Origin: Gammaproteobacteria bacterium | GTDB taxonomy: Bacteria; Pseudomonadota; Gammaproteobacteria; SURF-13 | Length of the DNA stretch: 64,000 bases | Assembly: GCA_030680605.1 (NCBI GenBank) | Contig: JAUXUQ010000022.1 | Coordinates: 1-64,000 of the forward strand | Direction of reading: 5' to 3' | In this document: piece by piece, positions 50,180 through 57,983 of the stretch | How the letters are laid out: the number at the start of each line of letters is the position of its first letter | How positions within the stretch are numbered: the first letter of the stretch is position 1 | Position numbers and translations under genes: made by a program | The notes under the pieces: generated by a model | What the model saw: the letters and a program-made list of their open reading frames with translations, nothing else | What the model was told of the DNA's origin: nothing | Database searches by the model: none

Positions 50180-50400
50180 CTAATCGGGCAGCCGCCAGTG
50201 CGGATTCCAGGCGACCTCCCACAGATGCTGATCAGGATCCTGAAAATAGCCGGCATAGCCACCCCAAAACGTGGCCTGGGCAGGCTTAACAATCGTCGCG
50301 CCGGCAGCCCGGGCCTGCGCTATGACGGTGTCTACTTCGGTCTGCGACGCGACGTTATGCCCGAGTGCACAGCCGGTGGCGCCGGGTGTACCCAAGGCCA
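50180..50400 (-). pseudogene. C-terminal fragment of a VOC family gene
   Basis: The frame reads GHNVASQTEVDTVIAQAR, then ATIVKPAQATFWGGYAGYF, DPDQHLWEVAW, the second half of a VOC/glyoxalase protein. The N-terminal half is missing: upstream sequence in frame is non-homologous and overlaps the small lipoprotein gene. Limits are approximate. Confidence 0.65.
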
Positions 50401-50414
50401 GGCCTGACCTGCGG

Positions 50415-50615
50415 TTATTCGGACGCTGGCTGTGGGCAAATGAAGGCGCAGCTTGGCCCGCTGCGTCCCACCCAAGAGCCATCCGGGCATTGCATGGCGT
50501 CCTGGGTACAGAAAACCTGTTCGTCCGGCGCAGCAGGCGTATTGGAGGTGTTCACCTGCCCGCAGGCTGCGAAAAAGGATGCCGTTACTATAACAAGAAG
50601 CGCCGGGTAGTTCAT
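50415..50615 (-). CDS. Small Cys-rich lipoprotein
   Basis: A 66-residue protein. Lipobox FAAC (Cys at about residue 18), then NTSNTPAAPDEQ and a Cys-rich part CTQDAMQCPDGSWVGRSGP, SCAFICP with four Cys, a motif found in other small proteins of unknown role. It abuts the VOC fragment. Confidence 0.6.
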   Translation of the reverse strand: MNYPALLVIVTASFFAACGQVNTSNTPAAPDEQVFCTQDAMQCPDGSWVGRSGPSCAFICPQPASE

Positions 50616-50742
50616 TCAGCGAGCTTACCGTGGAGTTGTCGGCGCTATTCCGCGCCGTCTGTGTAGTATCCAATGATAAGCCCCAACGTTCAAGCACGCG
50701 CGTCGCCTGGAGCGCTTTGCCGGATGGCGGGCGGCTGCGAAA

Positions 50743-51267
50743 TTAAATTACGCGTGACGGCAGCTTCGGGTCGAGCACCTTTCGCGCACTCTCTGCACCA
50801 CTTACAGGCAGGCCTGCAGGATCAAGCAGGCCAAGCTGCACCAGCACGCCAGCCTGGTCCCAGTAAATATGTTCATGGGCAATCTTGCCGCCCTCAAACT
50901 TTACAATTACTGCGAATGCCGCTTCAACGCGTCTTCCAGTGGGCAACACGCCAGGCAACATCCAGTCGATGACCGTAGTGTGCGTAAACCTGATTACCAG
51001 TTCGTCGACAATTTGGTCTTCTCCGATGGTGCGCGACACGCTAATCATCTCAACGTCAGGCGGAAAGAATTTGCCCACCAGATGATTAGCGTAAAAATCG
51101 CGCACCCCCTCCTTCCCTACGCCGCCGGTTATCAGCGGCACATTGGTGAGGTGAGGCTGATCCGACATGGTCGCCATCGTGGTTTCAATGTCGCCCTTGA
51201 GTTCGGCATCCACATGCTGCTGAAAAAGCTTCAGCATCGCTTCTTGTGACGGTGTCAATGTGTGCAT
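50743..51267 (-). CDS. SnoaL-like (NTF2 fold) protein
   Basis: A 174-residue NTF2-like protein of the SnoaL/ester cyclase kind. Pattern: FQQHVDAELKGDIETTMATM at the start, RDFYANHLVGKFFPPDVEM in the middle, HEHIYWDQAGVLVQLGLL near the end. Such proteins bind or isomerise small molecules; substrate unknown. Confidence 0.8.
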   Translation of the reverse strand: MHTLTPSQEAMLKLFQQHVDAELKGDIETTMATMSDQPHLTNVPLITGGVGKEGVRDFYANHLVGKFFPPDVEMISVSRTIGEDQIVDELVIRFTHTTVIDWMLPGVLPTGRRVEAAFAVIVKFEGGKIAHEHIYWDQAGVLVQLGLLDPAGLPVSGAESARKVLDPKLPSRVI

Positions 51268-51351
51268 TATTCTGTCCTTTCTGGAAAGATTACGGCGGTT
51301 GCGGATTGACGCGGAGCCTTATCGACCTAAGTCGCAGGGGCCAGCCGCTCC

Positions 51352-52158
51352 TCACACGCGCACTGCGTGCGTAATGAGATACTCACGGCCCCAGCGCACC
51401 TTCCCGTCTGCCGCTGCACGGTAACCGGCGAGGAACGTAAGCAGCTCGTCTCGCAGGGCCTCCAGTGCGCTGCCCTGCAGGCTCGTGGCGGCGCGTAAGG
51501 TTGGCCCATACCGCGTCGAGAAGAGTGTCCAAATGTCCTCGGGTGAAGCACCGAACTGGGGGCAATCGCCGTGCGTAAAGGCAAGGTCGCGGAACGCGTT
51601 GCCGAGGAGTTCGCGCACCTTGTCGGAGTCGCCCCAGTTGAAAGGGCTCGCTACCCCTGCGGGCGGTGGGAAATGCTTGTTTGTGATGCGAAACCAGCCG
51701 CCGAGGCCGCCATCGGGAGCCCATGCGAGAAACACGATGCGACCCCCCGAACGCGTAACACGCGCAAGCTCGGCTGCAACCTTGGGCTGGTCAGGAGCAA
51801 ACATGTGGCCACAGGTGGAGAGCACGACATCGAAGCTCGCGTCCGCGAAGGGCAGCGCCTCCGCATCGGCTTCGCGAAAATCAATGTCGTCGAAGCCTTG
51901 CTGCTGAGCCTTGGTTCGAGCGACCGCCAGGAGTTCCGGGGTCAGGTCTGCGCCGGTCACGTGCGCGCCGCGCTCGCGCGCTGCGATGGCCGTGATGCCC
52001 GTGCCAGTGGCAAGGTCCAGCACACGCTCACCGGGCCGGAGCTTGGCGACACGCAGCGTCTGGTCCGTCGAAACCGTGAGGCCGTCAGCGATGCTGTCGT
52101 AATCGCCCAGCGCCCACGTAGCACGCTGCTTCTGTTTGAGCTCAGTGAGGTCGGTCAT
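51352..52158 (-). CDS. SAM-dependent methyltransferase
   Basis: A 268-residue class I methyltransferase. SAM-binding motif I is VLDLATGTG (about 46-54), with DLTPELLAVAR as motif II and FREADAEALPFADASFDVV as motif III. The C-terminal part with FNWGDSDKVRELLG is of the UbiE/arsenite-type methyltransferase lineage, but the substrate is open. Confidence 0.85.
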   Translation of the reverse strand: MTDLTELKQKQRATWALGDYDSIADGLTVSTDQTLRVAKLRPGERVLDLATGTGITAIAARERGAHVTGADLTPELLAVARTKAQQQGFDDIDFREADAEALPFADASFDVVLSTCGHMFAPDQPKVAAELARVTRSGGRIVFLAWAPDGGLGGWFRITNKHFPPPAGVASPFNWGDSDKVRELLGNAFRDLAFTHGDCPQFGASPEDIWTLFSTRYGPTLRAATSLQGSALEALRDELLTFLAGYRAAADGKVRWGREYLITHAVRV

Positions 52159-52230
52159 GGGTTCTCTCCTATGTCGTGAGCTGAAGGGCTGCGGTGTCCC
52201 CCGATGTTTGGTGTTAGCTGGATTTGCATT

Positions 52231-52237
52231 GTTAGGC
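52231..52237. other. attC end box of the haemoglobin gene (incomplete site)
   Basis: GTTAGGC (R'' on the minus strand: GCCTAAC), four bases past the haemoglobin stop, as in other cassettes here. No matching R' box is seen in the next 80 bases, so the attC is lost or highly diverged. Confidence 0.4.
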
Positions 52238-52240
52238 GCT

Positions 52241-52603
52241 TCATACGCGAATGATGTTGCCCTTCAATGAATAGAGGATGGCGATGACATCATTTTTTGT
52301 GGCTTCATCCAATTTATGGTTGTTCATCGCGCCGACAATGTCATCCATCACCGCCAAATACTCCTGTTCACTGATGTTCATGCCCTTGTGTGCGGCAAGC
52401 ATGTCCTTACCCGTGTAGGGTTCCGGGCCGCCGGAGCCTGCGCAGAAAAATTCGCGTGCCATCCGTTTGGCGTGCTCCATGTCTTTGATGTTCTCGAAGC
52501 GGGTTTTGACGATGGGGTTATCCAGATGTGCAGCGATGAGATCGTCGACGAGGCTGGCAATGCCTTCGGCTCCGCCAAGTCGTTGATAAAGTGTAGTAGT
52601 CAT
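52241..52603 (-). CDS. Group 1 truncated haemoglobin
   Basis: A 120-residue truncated haemoglobin. N-terminal LYQRLGGAEGI, the GGPEPYTG glycine motif and the proximal His H72 (AAHKGMNI) are intact. Such proteins bind O2 or NO and often detoxify NO. The start at 52603 lies 82 bases after the boundary of attC-5, so this gene is probably an integron cassette with a decayed attC. Confidence 0.92.
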   Translation of the reverse strand: MTTTLYQRLGGAEGIASLVDDLIAAHLDNPIVKTRFENIKDMEHAKRMAREFFCAGSGGPEPYTGKDMLAAHKGMNISEQEYLAVMDDIVGAMNNHKLDEATKNDVIAILYSLKGNIIRV

Positions 52604-52678
52604 GATGCAATACCTCTCTATTTCTGATGGGGCCAAATAAGAAAATCAGGTGGTTGCTGTGCTCAAGCGCAACCAACC

Positions 52679-52735
52679 GCCTAACGTCAAGCTTCAGTCG
52701 GCCGAGCGAAGGTAGGCGGGACGCACTTGTTGGGC
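52679..52735 (-). other. Integron attC site (attC-5)
   Basis: GCCTAAC (52679-52685) and GTTGGGC (52729-52735) fit RYYYAAC and GTTRRRY. Inside, CAAG/CTTG and GTC/GAC pair with a single extra base on the right arm, as in other sites here. It belongs to the diiron metallo-beta-lactamase cassette, whose stop is 28 bases away. Confidence 0.75.
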
Positions 52736-52763
52736 ATTCATTACGTAACTGGATAGTGCATTA

Positions 52764-53489
52764 CTAAGACAGCTCATTGGCGAGAGCTCTTAGTAGTGTC
52801 GCCCCATCACCACGCCACGCGCTGCCGTGCATACAGGCAAGCGTTGTTGGCTCAGTGGAGGCCAACCGCTCAAGCATCGCACGCGTGTTCTTCGTATGTG
52901 AGAAATAATCCATTCTGTGCCGAAAAGCTTCGCTGGGCCCGAGAATGTCCGATTCTGTGATGGGTGGAAGATCAGCGCCGCCCTGTGTGAACAGATCGCC
53001 GCATAACAATGTCCGGGTTCGTTCTTCCATCAAAAAACCACATTCCCATGCGTGCGGTAAATGCGGGGTATCGAACCAGCGCACGCGGTGTTTGCCCAAA
53101 GAAAGCACCTCATTGTCCGCAAGGGCGCGAGGACTCCGATCAGCAAGATCTTGGACTGATACCATAGCCGCGACTGTACCACAGAGAGGCATGGATTGCG
53201 GGGCTACGGCAAGCCATTCGTTGAGTGAGCCACACTCATCCGCCTCTACATGAGAAAAGGCAATATAACGAAGCCGTCCGACCGGCAGTACGCTCGCGAC
53301 CGCTTCACGTACAATCGGAAACATCTTTCGAGGTCCGGTGTGGAATAACAATGGTTCGTCATCCATAATAAGGTACTGGTTAAAGGAGAAGCCAGCTCCA
53401 CCTTCAAACACAACCGGCGTATTAATGCGATAAATACCATCGGTAATTTCATGCACGTTCGTCCCCGTCTGGCTATTTGTAATGGTCAT
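52764..53489 (-). CDS. Diiron ODP-type metallo-beta-lactamase fold protein
   Basis: A 241-residue MBL-fold protein. The metal residues are H80, E82, D84 (HVEADECG), H146, D165 and H221. HxExD rather than HxHxDH is the diiron pattern of flavodiiron and oxygen-binding ODP proteins, and even the numbering matches flavodiiron enzymes. It has no flavodoxin domain. It could reduce or sense O2 or NO. It lies in a cassette with attC-5. Confidence 0.85.
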   Translation of the reverse strand: MTITNSQTGTNVHEITDGIYRINTPVVFEGGAGFSFNQYLIMDDEPLLFHTGPRKMFPIVREAVASVLPVGRLRYIAFSHVEADECGSLNEWLAVAPQSMPLCGTVAAMVSVQDLADRSPRALADNEVLSLGKHRVRWFDTPHLPHAWECGFLMEERTRTLLCGDLFTQGGADLPPITESDILGPSEAFRHRMDYFSHTKNTRAMLERLASTEPTTLACMHGSAWRGDGATLLRALANELS

Positions 53490-53543
53490 TATTGCCTCTT
53501 GGTAAGAAAATTCACTTCAGGCGGTAACTGTTAGTCTGATCTT

Positions 53544-53617
53544 GCCCAACGGTGCGGTTGAGGCGAGCATGTCAAGTGTAAGGCCTGACCCGCATGCCCT
53601 CCCTCGCGGGCATGCGG
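53544..53617 (-). other. Partial attC of the hydrolase region
   Basis: GCCCAAC (53544-53550) fits RYYYAAC at the left boundary, and a perfect ten-base hairpin follows (53590-53599 with 53608-53617). The opposite GTTRRRY box is not found before the repeated GTCAGACTC units, so the site seems to be disrupted. Confidence 0.4.
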
Positions 53618-53683
53618 CGAACGAAGCGATGACTTTCTCGACTAGATTTGCCAATTCTATCAACGACCCGCGAATCAAAATCA

Positions 53684-53741
53684 AAATCAATGGGGTCAGA
53701 CTCAAATCAATGGGGTCAGACTAATCAATGGGGTCAGACTC
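53684..53741 (+). repeat. Three tandem copies of an AATCAATGGGGTCAGACT unit
   Basis: Units begin at 53684, 53704 and 53723, each about 19-20 bases. The same unit recurs at 54642, 54661 and inverted at 54855, around a RayT fragment. I take it as the REP-like repeat of that transposase family. Confidence 0.75.
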
Positions 53742-53760
53742 GATTGATTCTCACGCTGGT

Positions 53761-54615
53761 TCATCGCGCCTCCAAGCCTTCAGTTCCCGCGAAGAACGCT
53801 CGAATGAGATCGAGACGCTCACTGTGGATGTCGGCATTCGAGTCCATGAAAGGATGGGCATAGTCAGGCCGAACGATGGCCCGGCCGCCCCGCGTCTCGG
53901 CAACATCGAGGAGATCCTGAGAGCTCTGCCTCGGCACAACGGTGTCCTGTTCGCCCGCGATCAGGAGAAATCGAGCGCCGTCTTTCGGGAAATTGACAAC
54001 AGGGTCGTATTGCTCCGGGCAACCCAGGTGCGAGACGCGGCTTGGAGTCGAATCAATCACGGCACGATCAAAGTCGATGCCCGATCCGACGACGTTGAGC
54101 AACACGACGCCGCCAAAAGAAATGCCGTAGAGGAAGCGCTTACCCTTGGCCGATGCACCGATGCGGGCGAAAAGCTCCTGATAGTCACTCACCATTGCCT
54201 TAAGCCGCCGATTTCCCTCGGAGCCCCCGTAACCGCGATAATCAAATATATATACGTCAAGGCCCGCCCGTGAGAAGCCGGCCAGACTCGAAAGCAGCTG
54301 GTCGGCCAGCATCGCGTTACCTTGAGCCACCAATATAGAGCCGATAACAGCCCCGTCAGTGGCGGTACTCCTGAGCTTGTAACCCCTCAAGAGACGGCCA
54401 TCCTTTGTCCTATGCACCATGGGCTCAGCATTTGGAACCTGGCCGGCAGTGGCTGGATTCGGCGTTCCGGCGGCAATGCTCCATGTCCAGAAGGCAAAAG
54501 GCTCTCGAAAAAAGCCGCAGACGCTTTCCTCAAGCTTCTCTGATTCAGTTGCCGGGGAAGTTGTGGCAGTGGTCACAAGGACGAGTGCCGCGAGTATCAG
54601 GCGAAGAAGCTGCAT
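53761..54615 (-). CDS. Secreted alpha/beta-hydrolase
   Basis: A 284-residue protein with signal peptide (LILAALVLVTTATTSPA, end about 22). Nucleophile elbow YGISFGG in mid-protein, acid in AGEQDTVVP, and His in DYAHPFMD give the triad. The FDYRGYGGSEG block is typical of the BEM46/DUF-type serine hydrolases. It is flanked by GTCAGACTC repeats and sits in the integron array, but without an intact attC. Confidence 0.8.
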   Translation of the reverse strand: MQLLRLILAALVLVTTATTSPATESEKLEESVCGFFREPFAFWTWSIAAGTPNPATAGQVPNAEPMVHRTKDGRLLRGYKLRSTATDGAVIGSILVAQGNAMLADQLLSSLAGFSRAGLDVYIFDYRGYGGSEGNRRLKAMVSDYQELFARIGASAKGKRFLYGISFGGVVLLNVVGSGIDFDRAVIDSTPSRVSHLGCPEQYDPVVNFPKDGARFLLIAGEQDTVVPRQSSQDLLDVAETRGGRAIVRPDYAHPFMDSNADIHSERLDLIRAFFAGTEGLEAR

Positions 54616-54641
54616 ATACCGAAAATCAGAATCAATGCAGA

Positions 54642-54679
54642 ACCAATGGGGTCATGCAGAACCAATGGGGTCAGACTCG
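54642..54679 (+). repeat. Two further GGGGTCAGACT repeat units
   Basis: Units at 54642-54654 (partial) and 54661-54679. They follow directly on the broken end of the RayT fragment. Confidence 0.7.
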
Positions 54680-54686
54680 ATTGATT

Positions 54687-54800
54687 CTCAAGATAGAAAC
54701 GGTAATCTGCGTCGGCACAGAAGATTTCTGTACGGTTGTTGCCGCGCAGGATGATATGTTGCGGTTGGCCGGGAATCACAAATCTAGGTATGCGCGCCAT
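54687..54800 (-). pseudogene. 5' fragment of REP-associated transposase (RayT/TnpA_REP)
   Basis: The frame begins MARIPRFVIPGQPQHIILRG then NNRTEIFCADADYRFYLE, the unmistakable start of Y1 transposases linked to REP elements. After about 38 residues it passes into the GGGGTCAGACT repeat and homology ends; HUH and catalytic Tyr regions are gone. It cannot be active. Confidence 0.85.
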
Positions 54801-54854
54801 TGCCTGCCTCCAGCTTCATAGGAATAGGTACTGTCCTACGTTTTCAATCATATA

Positions 54855-54879
54855 TCAATCGAGTCTGACCCCATTGATT
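54855..54879 (-). repeat. Inverted copy of the GTCAGACTC repeat unit
   Basis: Complement of the units at 53684-53741, lying upstream of the RayT fragment; together they bracket the fragment in opposite orientation. Confidence 0.7.
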
Positions 54880-54899
54880 CCACACCTCCGAGCTCGTTA

Positions 54900-54959
54900 G
54901 CCCAAGGTGTCAACTAAATCGGGGGAAGTTTACAGTCCGAGTTGAAGCTGTTGTTAGCC
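54900..54959 (-). other. Degenerate attC of the DUF262-HNH cassette (attC-4)
   Basis: GTTAGCC (54953-54959, next to the gene stop) and GCCCAAG (54900-54906, one base off RYYYAAC). Inner arms TCAACT and AGTTGA pair, and CGG/CCG. The site is diverged. Confidence 0.5.
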
Positions 54960-54960
54960 A

Positions 54961-56301
54961 TCAGTTATTTCTTGGGCGTGACCAATTACAGAATCTATGG
55001 GTAAGACGCGCATTCTCCGGCACCGTTTTACCACCGCGCCAATACTGTTCTATGTGGTCAAGGGCAGCATCATCTACCAACTGAATTTGTTGACCACATA
55101 TTTCACATGTTGGATTTAAATCAAATATTTCTCGCTTCAGGCTATAACTAAAACAGCGCGGTTCTCGATGCTGAATCCCGATTACTTGCTGGAGCGCACT
55201 GCGCCATTTATCGAATCTTTTGGTGATTGCCTGAATCGAACTTGTGGACAACTCGATTGAGTCTATGAACTCTTGGTCGGACGTCATTAAATAGATTAAC
55301 GCCTCGCGAACAGCGTCAAGATTTTGGAATACCCGATTCTTATCCTCCTTTGCAAAGGAATACATCAAAATATCGTACAGCGACGCATTAAACACCTTCG
55401 GTTCCCAATGACCGTTTGGGTCAGTTTCCGTGCCTTTGTAGTAGCGTTTAAATGCGTTGGCTCCGAGAACAGACTTGACGAGATGAACTGAATTTCTAAA
55501 CGCTGCTTCCAGTTCTGCTGAATCAGAATCAGAAATAAACTGATGTTTTTCCATTTCCCTATTTAAGAAGCTACGCATAGGGGGCTTATAGTTCAAGTAT
55601 GTCTGGTGAAAGAACGCAGAAAATCTCAAAACCAGTTCCACATCTTTCATCCGCTTGTCTGGCGCAGAGATACCCATAAGTGCGGTGAACTCAGAACTTG
55701 TTGCCAGTTTCTTTAGCAGATGGTTGTACGGGCCTCTGTAGATACAGTTGCGAAGCTCCTGATCATTTAATGAAACTGAACCTGTATTGAGTCTTTCGAA
55801 TATTTCAAATTTCAAATTAGGATCGGATTCCTTACGGAAGGTAATTGTGCGGATTTTGCAATAACGAACTTTGTCCTGATCTGCCTCGGGCAGCTCTGCA
55901 AAATGCTTCCGATTGTACTCCGCAAAAACTTTTAGCCCAGAAAGGCGGAAATCCGCACCATCTGGAAACTTTCCGTCTACGAACGAAAAGAATGATGTAA
56001 GTCGTTGCTGCCCATCAATTACGTATTCGTTTCCATCATTCTCTTGTGAGATGTAGACCACAGGGAGCGGGATATCCAACAGAGCAGATTCGATAAGCCG
56101 GCTAGATTTTTTGGGATCCCATACAAACTGGCGCTGAAAATCTGGCTGGATTACGAGTTTGCCTCGTTTCCACTTGTTGTAAAGTGACTCTATTTCGGGA
56201 TCACCTTGATCTGTAAATATCTTGTTCCGCCCAGCTTGAACATCAGCTTCTTCGACCTCTTCTTCAAGAGGTGTTTCGAATTGCAGTTCATCTTCTTCCA
56301 T
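54961..56301 (-). CDS. DUF262 and HNH nuclease protein (GmrSD/SspE-like)
   Basis: A 446-residue protein. The DUF262 domain (about 30-250) has PDFQRQFVWD and the ParB/Srx-like VIDGQQRLTSFF (DGQQR about 96-100). The C-terminal HNH endonuclease has CEIC, DHIEQYW and HRFCNW zinc and catalytic elements. This architecture is found in type IV-like restriction (GmrSD) and SspE phage-defence proteins. AAGGAG precedes the ATG. The gene lies within cassette borders at attC-3 and attC-4. Confidence 0.88.
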   Translation of the reverse strand: MEEDELQFETPLEEEVEEADVQAGRNKIFTDQGDPEIESLYNKWKRGKLVIQPDFQRQFVWDPKKSSRLIESALLDIPLPVVYISQENDGNEYVIDGQQRLTSFFSFVDGKFPDGADFRLSGLKVFAEYNRKHFAELPEADQDKVRYCKIRTITFRKESDPNLKFEIFERLNTGSVSLNDQELRNCIYRGPYNHLLKKLATSSEFTALMGISAPDKRMKDVELVLRFSAFFHQTYLNYKPPMRSFLNREMEKHQFISDSDSAELEAAFRNSVHLVKSVLGANAFKRYYKGTETDPNGHWEPKVFNASLYDILMYSFAKEDKNRVFQNLDAVREALIYLMTSDQEFIDSIELSTSSIQAITKRFDKWRSALQQVIGIQHREPRCFSYSLKREIFDLNPTCEICGQQIQLVDDAALDHIEQYWRGGKTVPENARLTHRFCNWSRPRNN

Positions 56302-56333
56302 CAGTGATGGCTCCTTACAGACTAATTATTGAT

Positions 56334-56406
56334 GGCTAACGTGCAAGCTCAGCGGACTGGCAAAAAGCGCAGCTTTTTGCCAGTCCGCTGGAGCACAGTG
56401 TTAGGC
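56334..56406 (-). other. Integron attC site (attC-3)
   Basis: GGCTAAC (56334-56340) and GTTAGGC (56400-56406). An 18-base perfect stem (AGCGGACTGG... with its complement) plus a GCTC/GAGC outer stem, with one extra G on the right arm, the extrahelical base of attC. The gene's TAA overlaps the R'' box. This is the clearest attC in the window. Confidence 0.9.
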
Positions 56407-57063
56407 GAGAATTTTAACCGGGTGATGTTTTTCATATTCACGATTAATTTTTCTAACTCTATGAATTGTTTTAGGAGACGAAGACACGCTGACAAACATC
56501 AGGGAGTGCCAGTAAATTGCAGTAGAATACCCACTTAGGAGGCGTTCGCGAATGCGCGCAAAGTCATCGGGGAATTTTTTTCGTCGGTGATGTTGAAACA
56601 CGGTGACCACAGTATAGGGAGATATCGATTTGATCAGCCTATCAAGATCGGAGTAGCGGACGTGCTTATCAGAAGAACTACGTTCGGGCTCAAAACCATT
56701 GTCTGGATCAAGGAAAATAACCTGGTCTTGGCTGGTTTCAATGCCTGCGAAAAATGAGTTGTGACTGTTACCGTTCAGGGCTTCATTTGGCTCATGAAAG
56801 CTGACCTTGTACTGCGCGCCTGTTGTGGCTGGCAACCCCAGCACTAACCCAGGGTCTCGGCTGGAACGCAAATGGTTACAGAAATTCAGTATCTCTTGTC
56901 TCGCAGGAAATAATTCGGGTGCAGTGTTTCCGTCTGGCCCATTGTCATCGGGCGTCATCATCCACGCGATCTTGAGGTGGCTATAGCCAAGGGCTTCAAC
57001 AAGATAATGGTGGTAGTCCCACTTGAAGCTGTCTTTTGAGTCACCGAGATATTGGCGCTTCAT
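56401..57063 (-). CDS. Cassette-encoded protein of unknown function
   Basis: A 220-residue cytosolic protein. The start at 57063 is 12 bases from the cassette border, usual for cassettes, and no ribosome binding site is visible. It begins MKRQYLGDSKDSFKWDYHHY and has VIFLDPDNGFE in the middle and a basic C-terminus. The DPDNG block recalls some methyltransferase or nuclease partners, but I cannot assign a family. Shielded by attC-2 and attC-3. Confidence 0.75.
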   Translation of the reverse strand: MKRQYLGDSKDSFKWDYHHYLVEALGYSHLKIAWMMTPDDNGPDGNTAPELFPARQEILNFCNHLRSSRDPGLVLGLPATTGAQYKVSFHEPNEALNGNSHNSFFAGIETSQDQVIFLDPDNGFEPERSSSDKHVRYSDLDRLIKSISPYTVVTVFQHHRRKKFPDDFARIRERLLSGYSTAIYWHSLMFVSVSSSPKTIHRVRKINREYEKHHPVKILA

Positions 57064-57074
57064 TTGGTTTGATC

Positions 57075-57161
57075 GCCTAACGTAGAGGTGACCGGCGCTG
57101 CGCCGCTTTTTGGCGCAGCGTCCAGCGACCAAAGGGAGCGAGGTTGAGCGCCATGTTATGC
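57075..57161 (-). other. Integron attC site (attC-2)
   Basis: GCCTAAC (57075-57081) and GTTATGC (57155-57161), with a nine-base perfect stem CGCTGCGCC/GGCGCAGCG inside. The stop codon of the CoiA-like gene lies in the R'' box. Confidence 0.85.
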
Positions 57162-57758
57162 ATAACCACTTTCCAGCGCGCGCACATGTTTGAGATGGCC
57201 CCACCCGCCGCAGGGTGTGTTTTTGGACATGCGACGAACATTAAGCACCTTGCCACCACCAAGATCAAGCCGAGCAGGTGCTGTTGTGTAAGCCACGGAT
57301 TTGCGAGGATGTTTCCACCGGAACGAATAATAGTCACCGCGTGGACGAAGATTAAAGCGATCTTTTTTGTAAGGGTCGCGGGCGTCAAATACCCATATCA
57401 TATTTCTATAAAAACGCTCTCTAGTCTCTATTTCATCAACGGAAATTCCAGAGCACTGCAATTCAATAACGGTGCCACCAGGGAGCACAGCATCTGCTCT
57501 GTGGTTTTCACCATCTTTAGACATGAATACTTCAAGGGAAGCGCCAAGTGTTTTTAGGTAATGCTGCCACCGAATATGCCAAGCAGACGGGCTTTCTGCC
57601 CACGGATCGCAATCAACACCTGAAAGGTGACGCCAATGCCACATAACAATTTGCCCGCAACAAGCGACCAACTCCCCACCGCAACCGGGACAGATTGTCC
57701 GTTGACCGGAGAACTCCGGCTCAATAGTGGCCCCCTGTTCAGTGGTGAAGCAGATCAT
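57156..57758 (-). CDS. CoiA-like nuclease domain protein
   Basis: A 200-residue protein of the competence CoiA-like family. N-terminal zinc-ribbon elements CPGC (C23, C26) and HWRH (41-44), then a PD-(D/E)xK type nuclease core HRADAV (D89) and VIELQCSG (E99, Q101). Cassette members of this family are nuclease-like and may act in defence or DNA uptake. It lies between attC-1 and attC-2. Confidence 0.8.
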   Translation of the reverse strand: MICFTTEQGATIEPEFSGQRTICPGCGGELVACCGQIVMWHWRHLSGVDCDPWAESPSAWHIRWQHYLKTLGASLEVFMSKDGENHRADAVLPGGTVIELQCSGISVDEIETRERFYRNMIWVFDARDPYKKDRFNLRPRGDYYSFRWKHPRKSVAYTTAPARLDLGGGKVLNVRRMSKNTPCGGWGHLKHVRALESGYA

Positions 57759-57889
57759 GAGCCTATTTGGTTTCCAGAGGTGGCATATATAGGTGCTCTA
57801 TGTGATGCATTTCAAGACTGCAAGAATGATGAGGAGCGCAACGGTTTGGTAAGCCAGATTCGCTTTGAGGCACAGGTATTTCCCGATAT

Positions 57890-57960
57890 GCATAACGCAG
57901 AGTTCAGCGGGACTCCGGCAGCATTATCGCCGGAGGCTCCGCTGGAACGCCGGGTTGGGC
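57890..57960 (-). other. Integron attC site (attC-1)
   Basis: GCATAAC (57890-57896) and GTTGGGC (57954-57960). Inner arms CTCCGGC and GCCGGAG pair, and AGCGG/CCGCT pair, with one extra base on the right arm. It is the attC of the first cassette after attI. Confidence 0.85.
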
Positions 57961-57983
57961 CTGGCGCACAGGAGGGCTGAGAT

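Noticed and set aside
57627-57980. A 117-codon + strand frame partly antisense to the CoiA-like gene
   Set aside because: Its first part is antisense and unordered. The last part (57770-57960) looks more natural but lies within the cassette leader and attC-1, and I cannot show it is coding.
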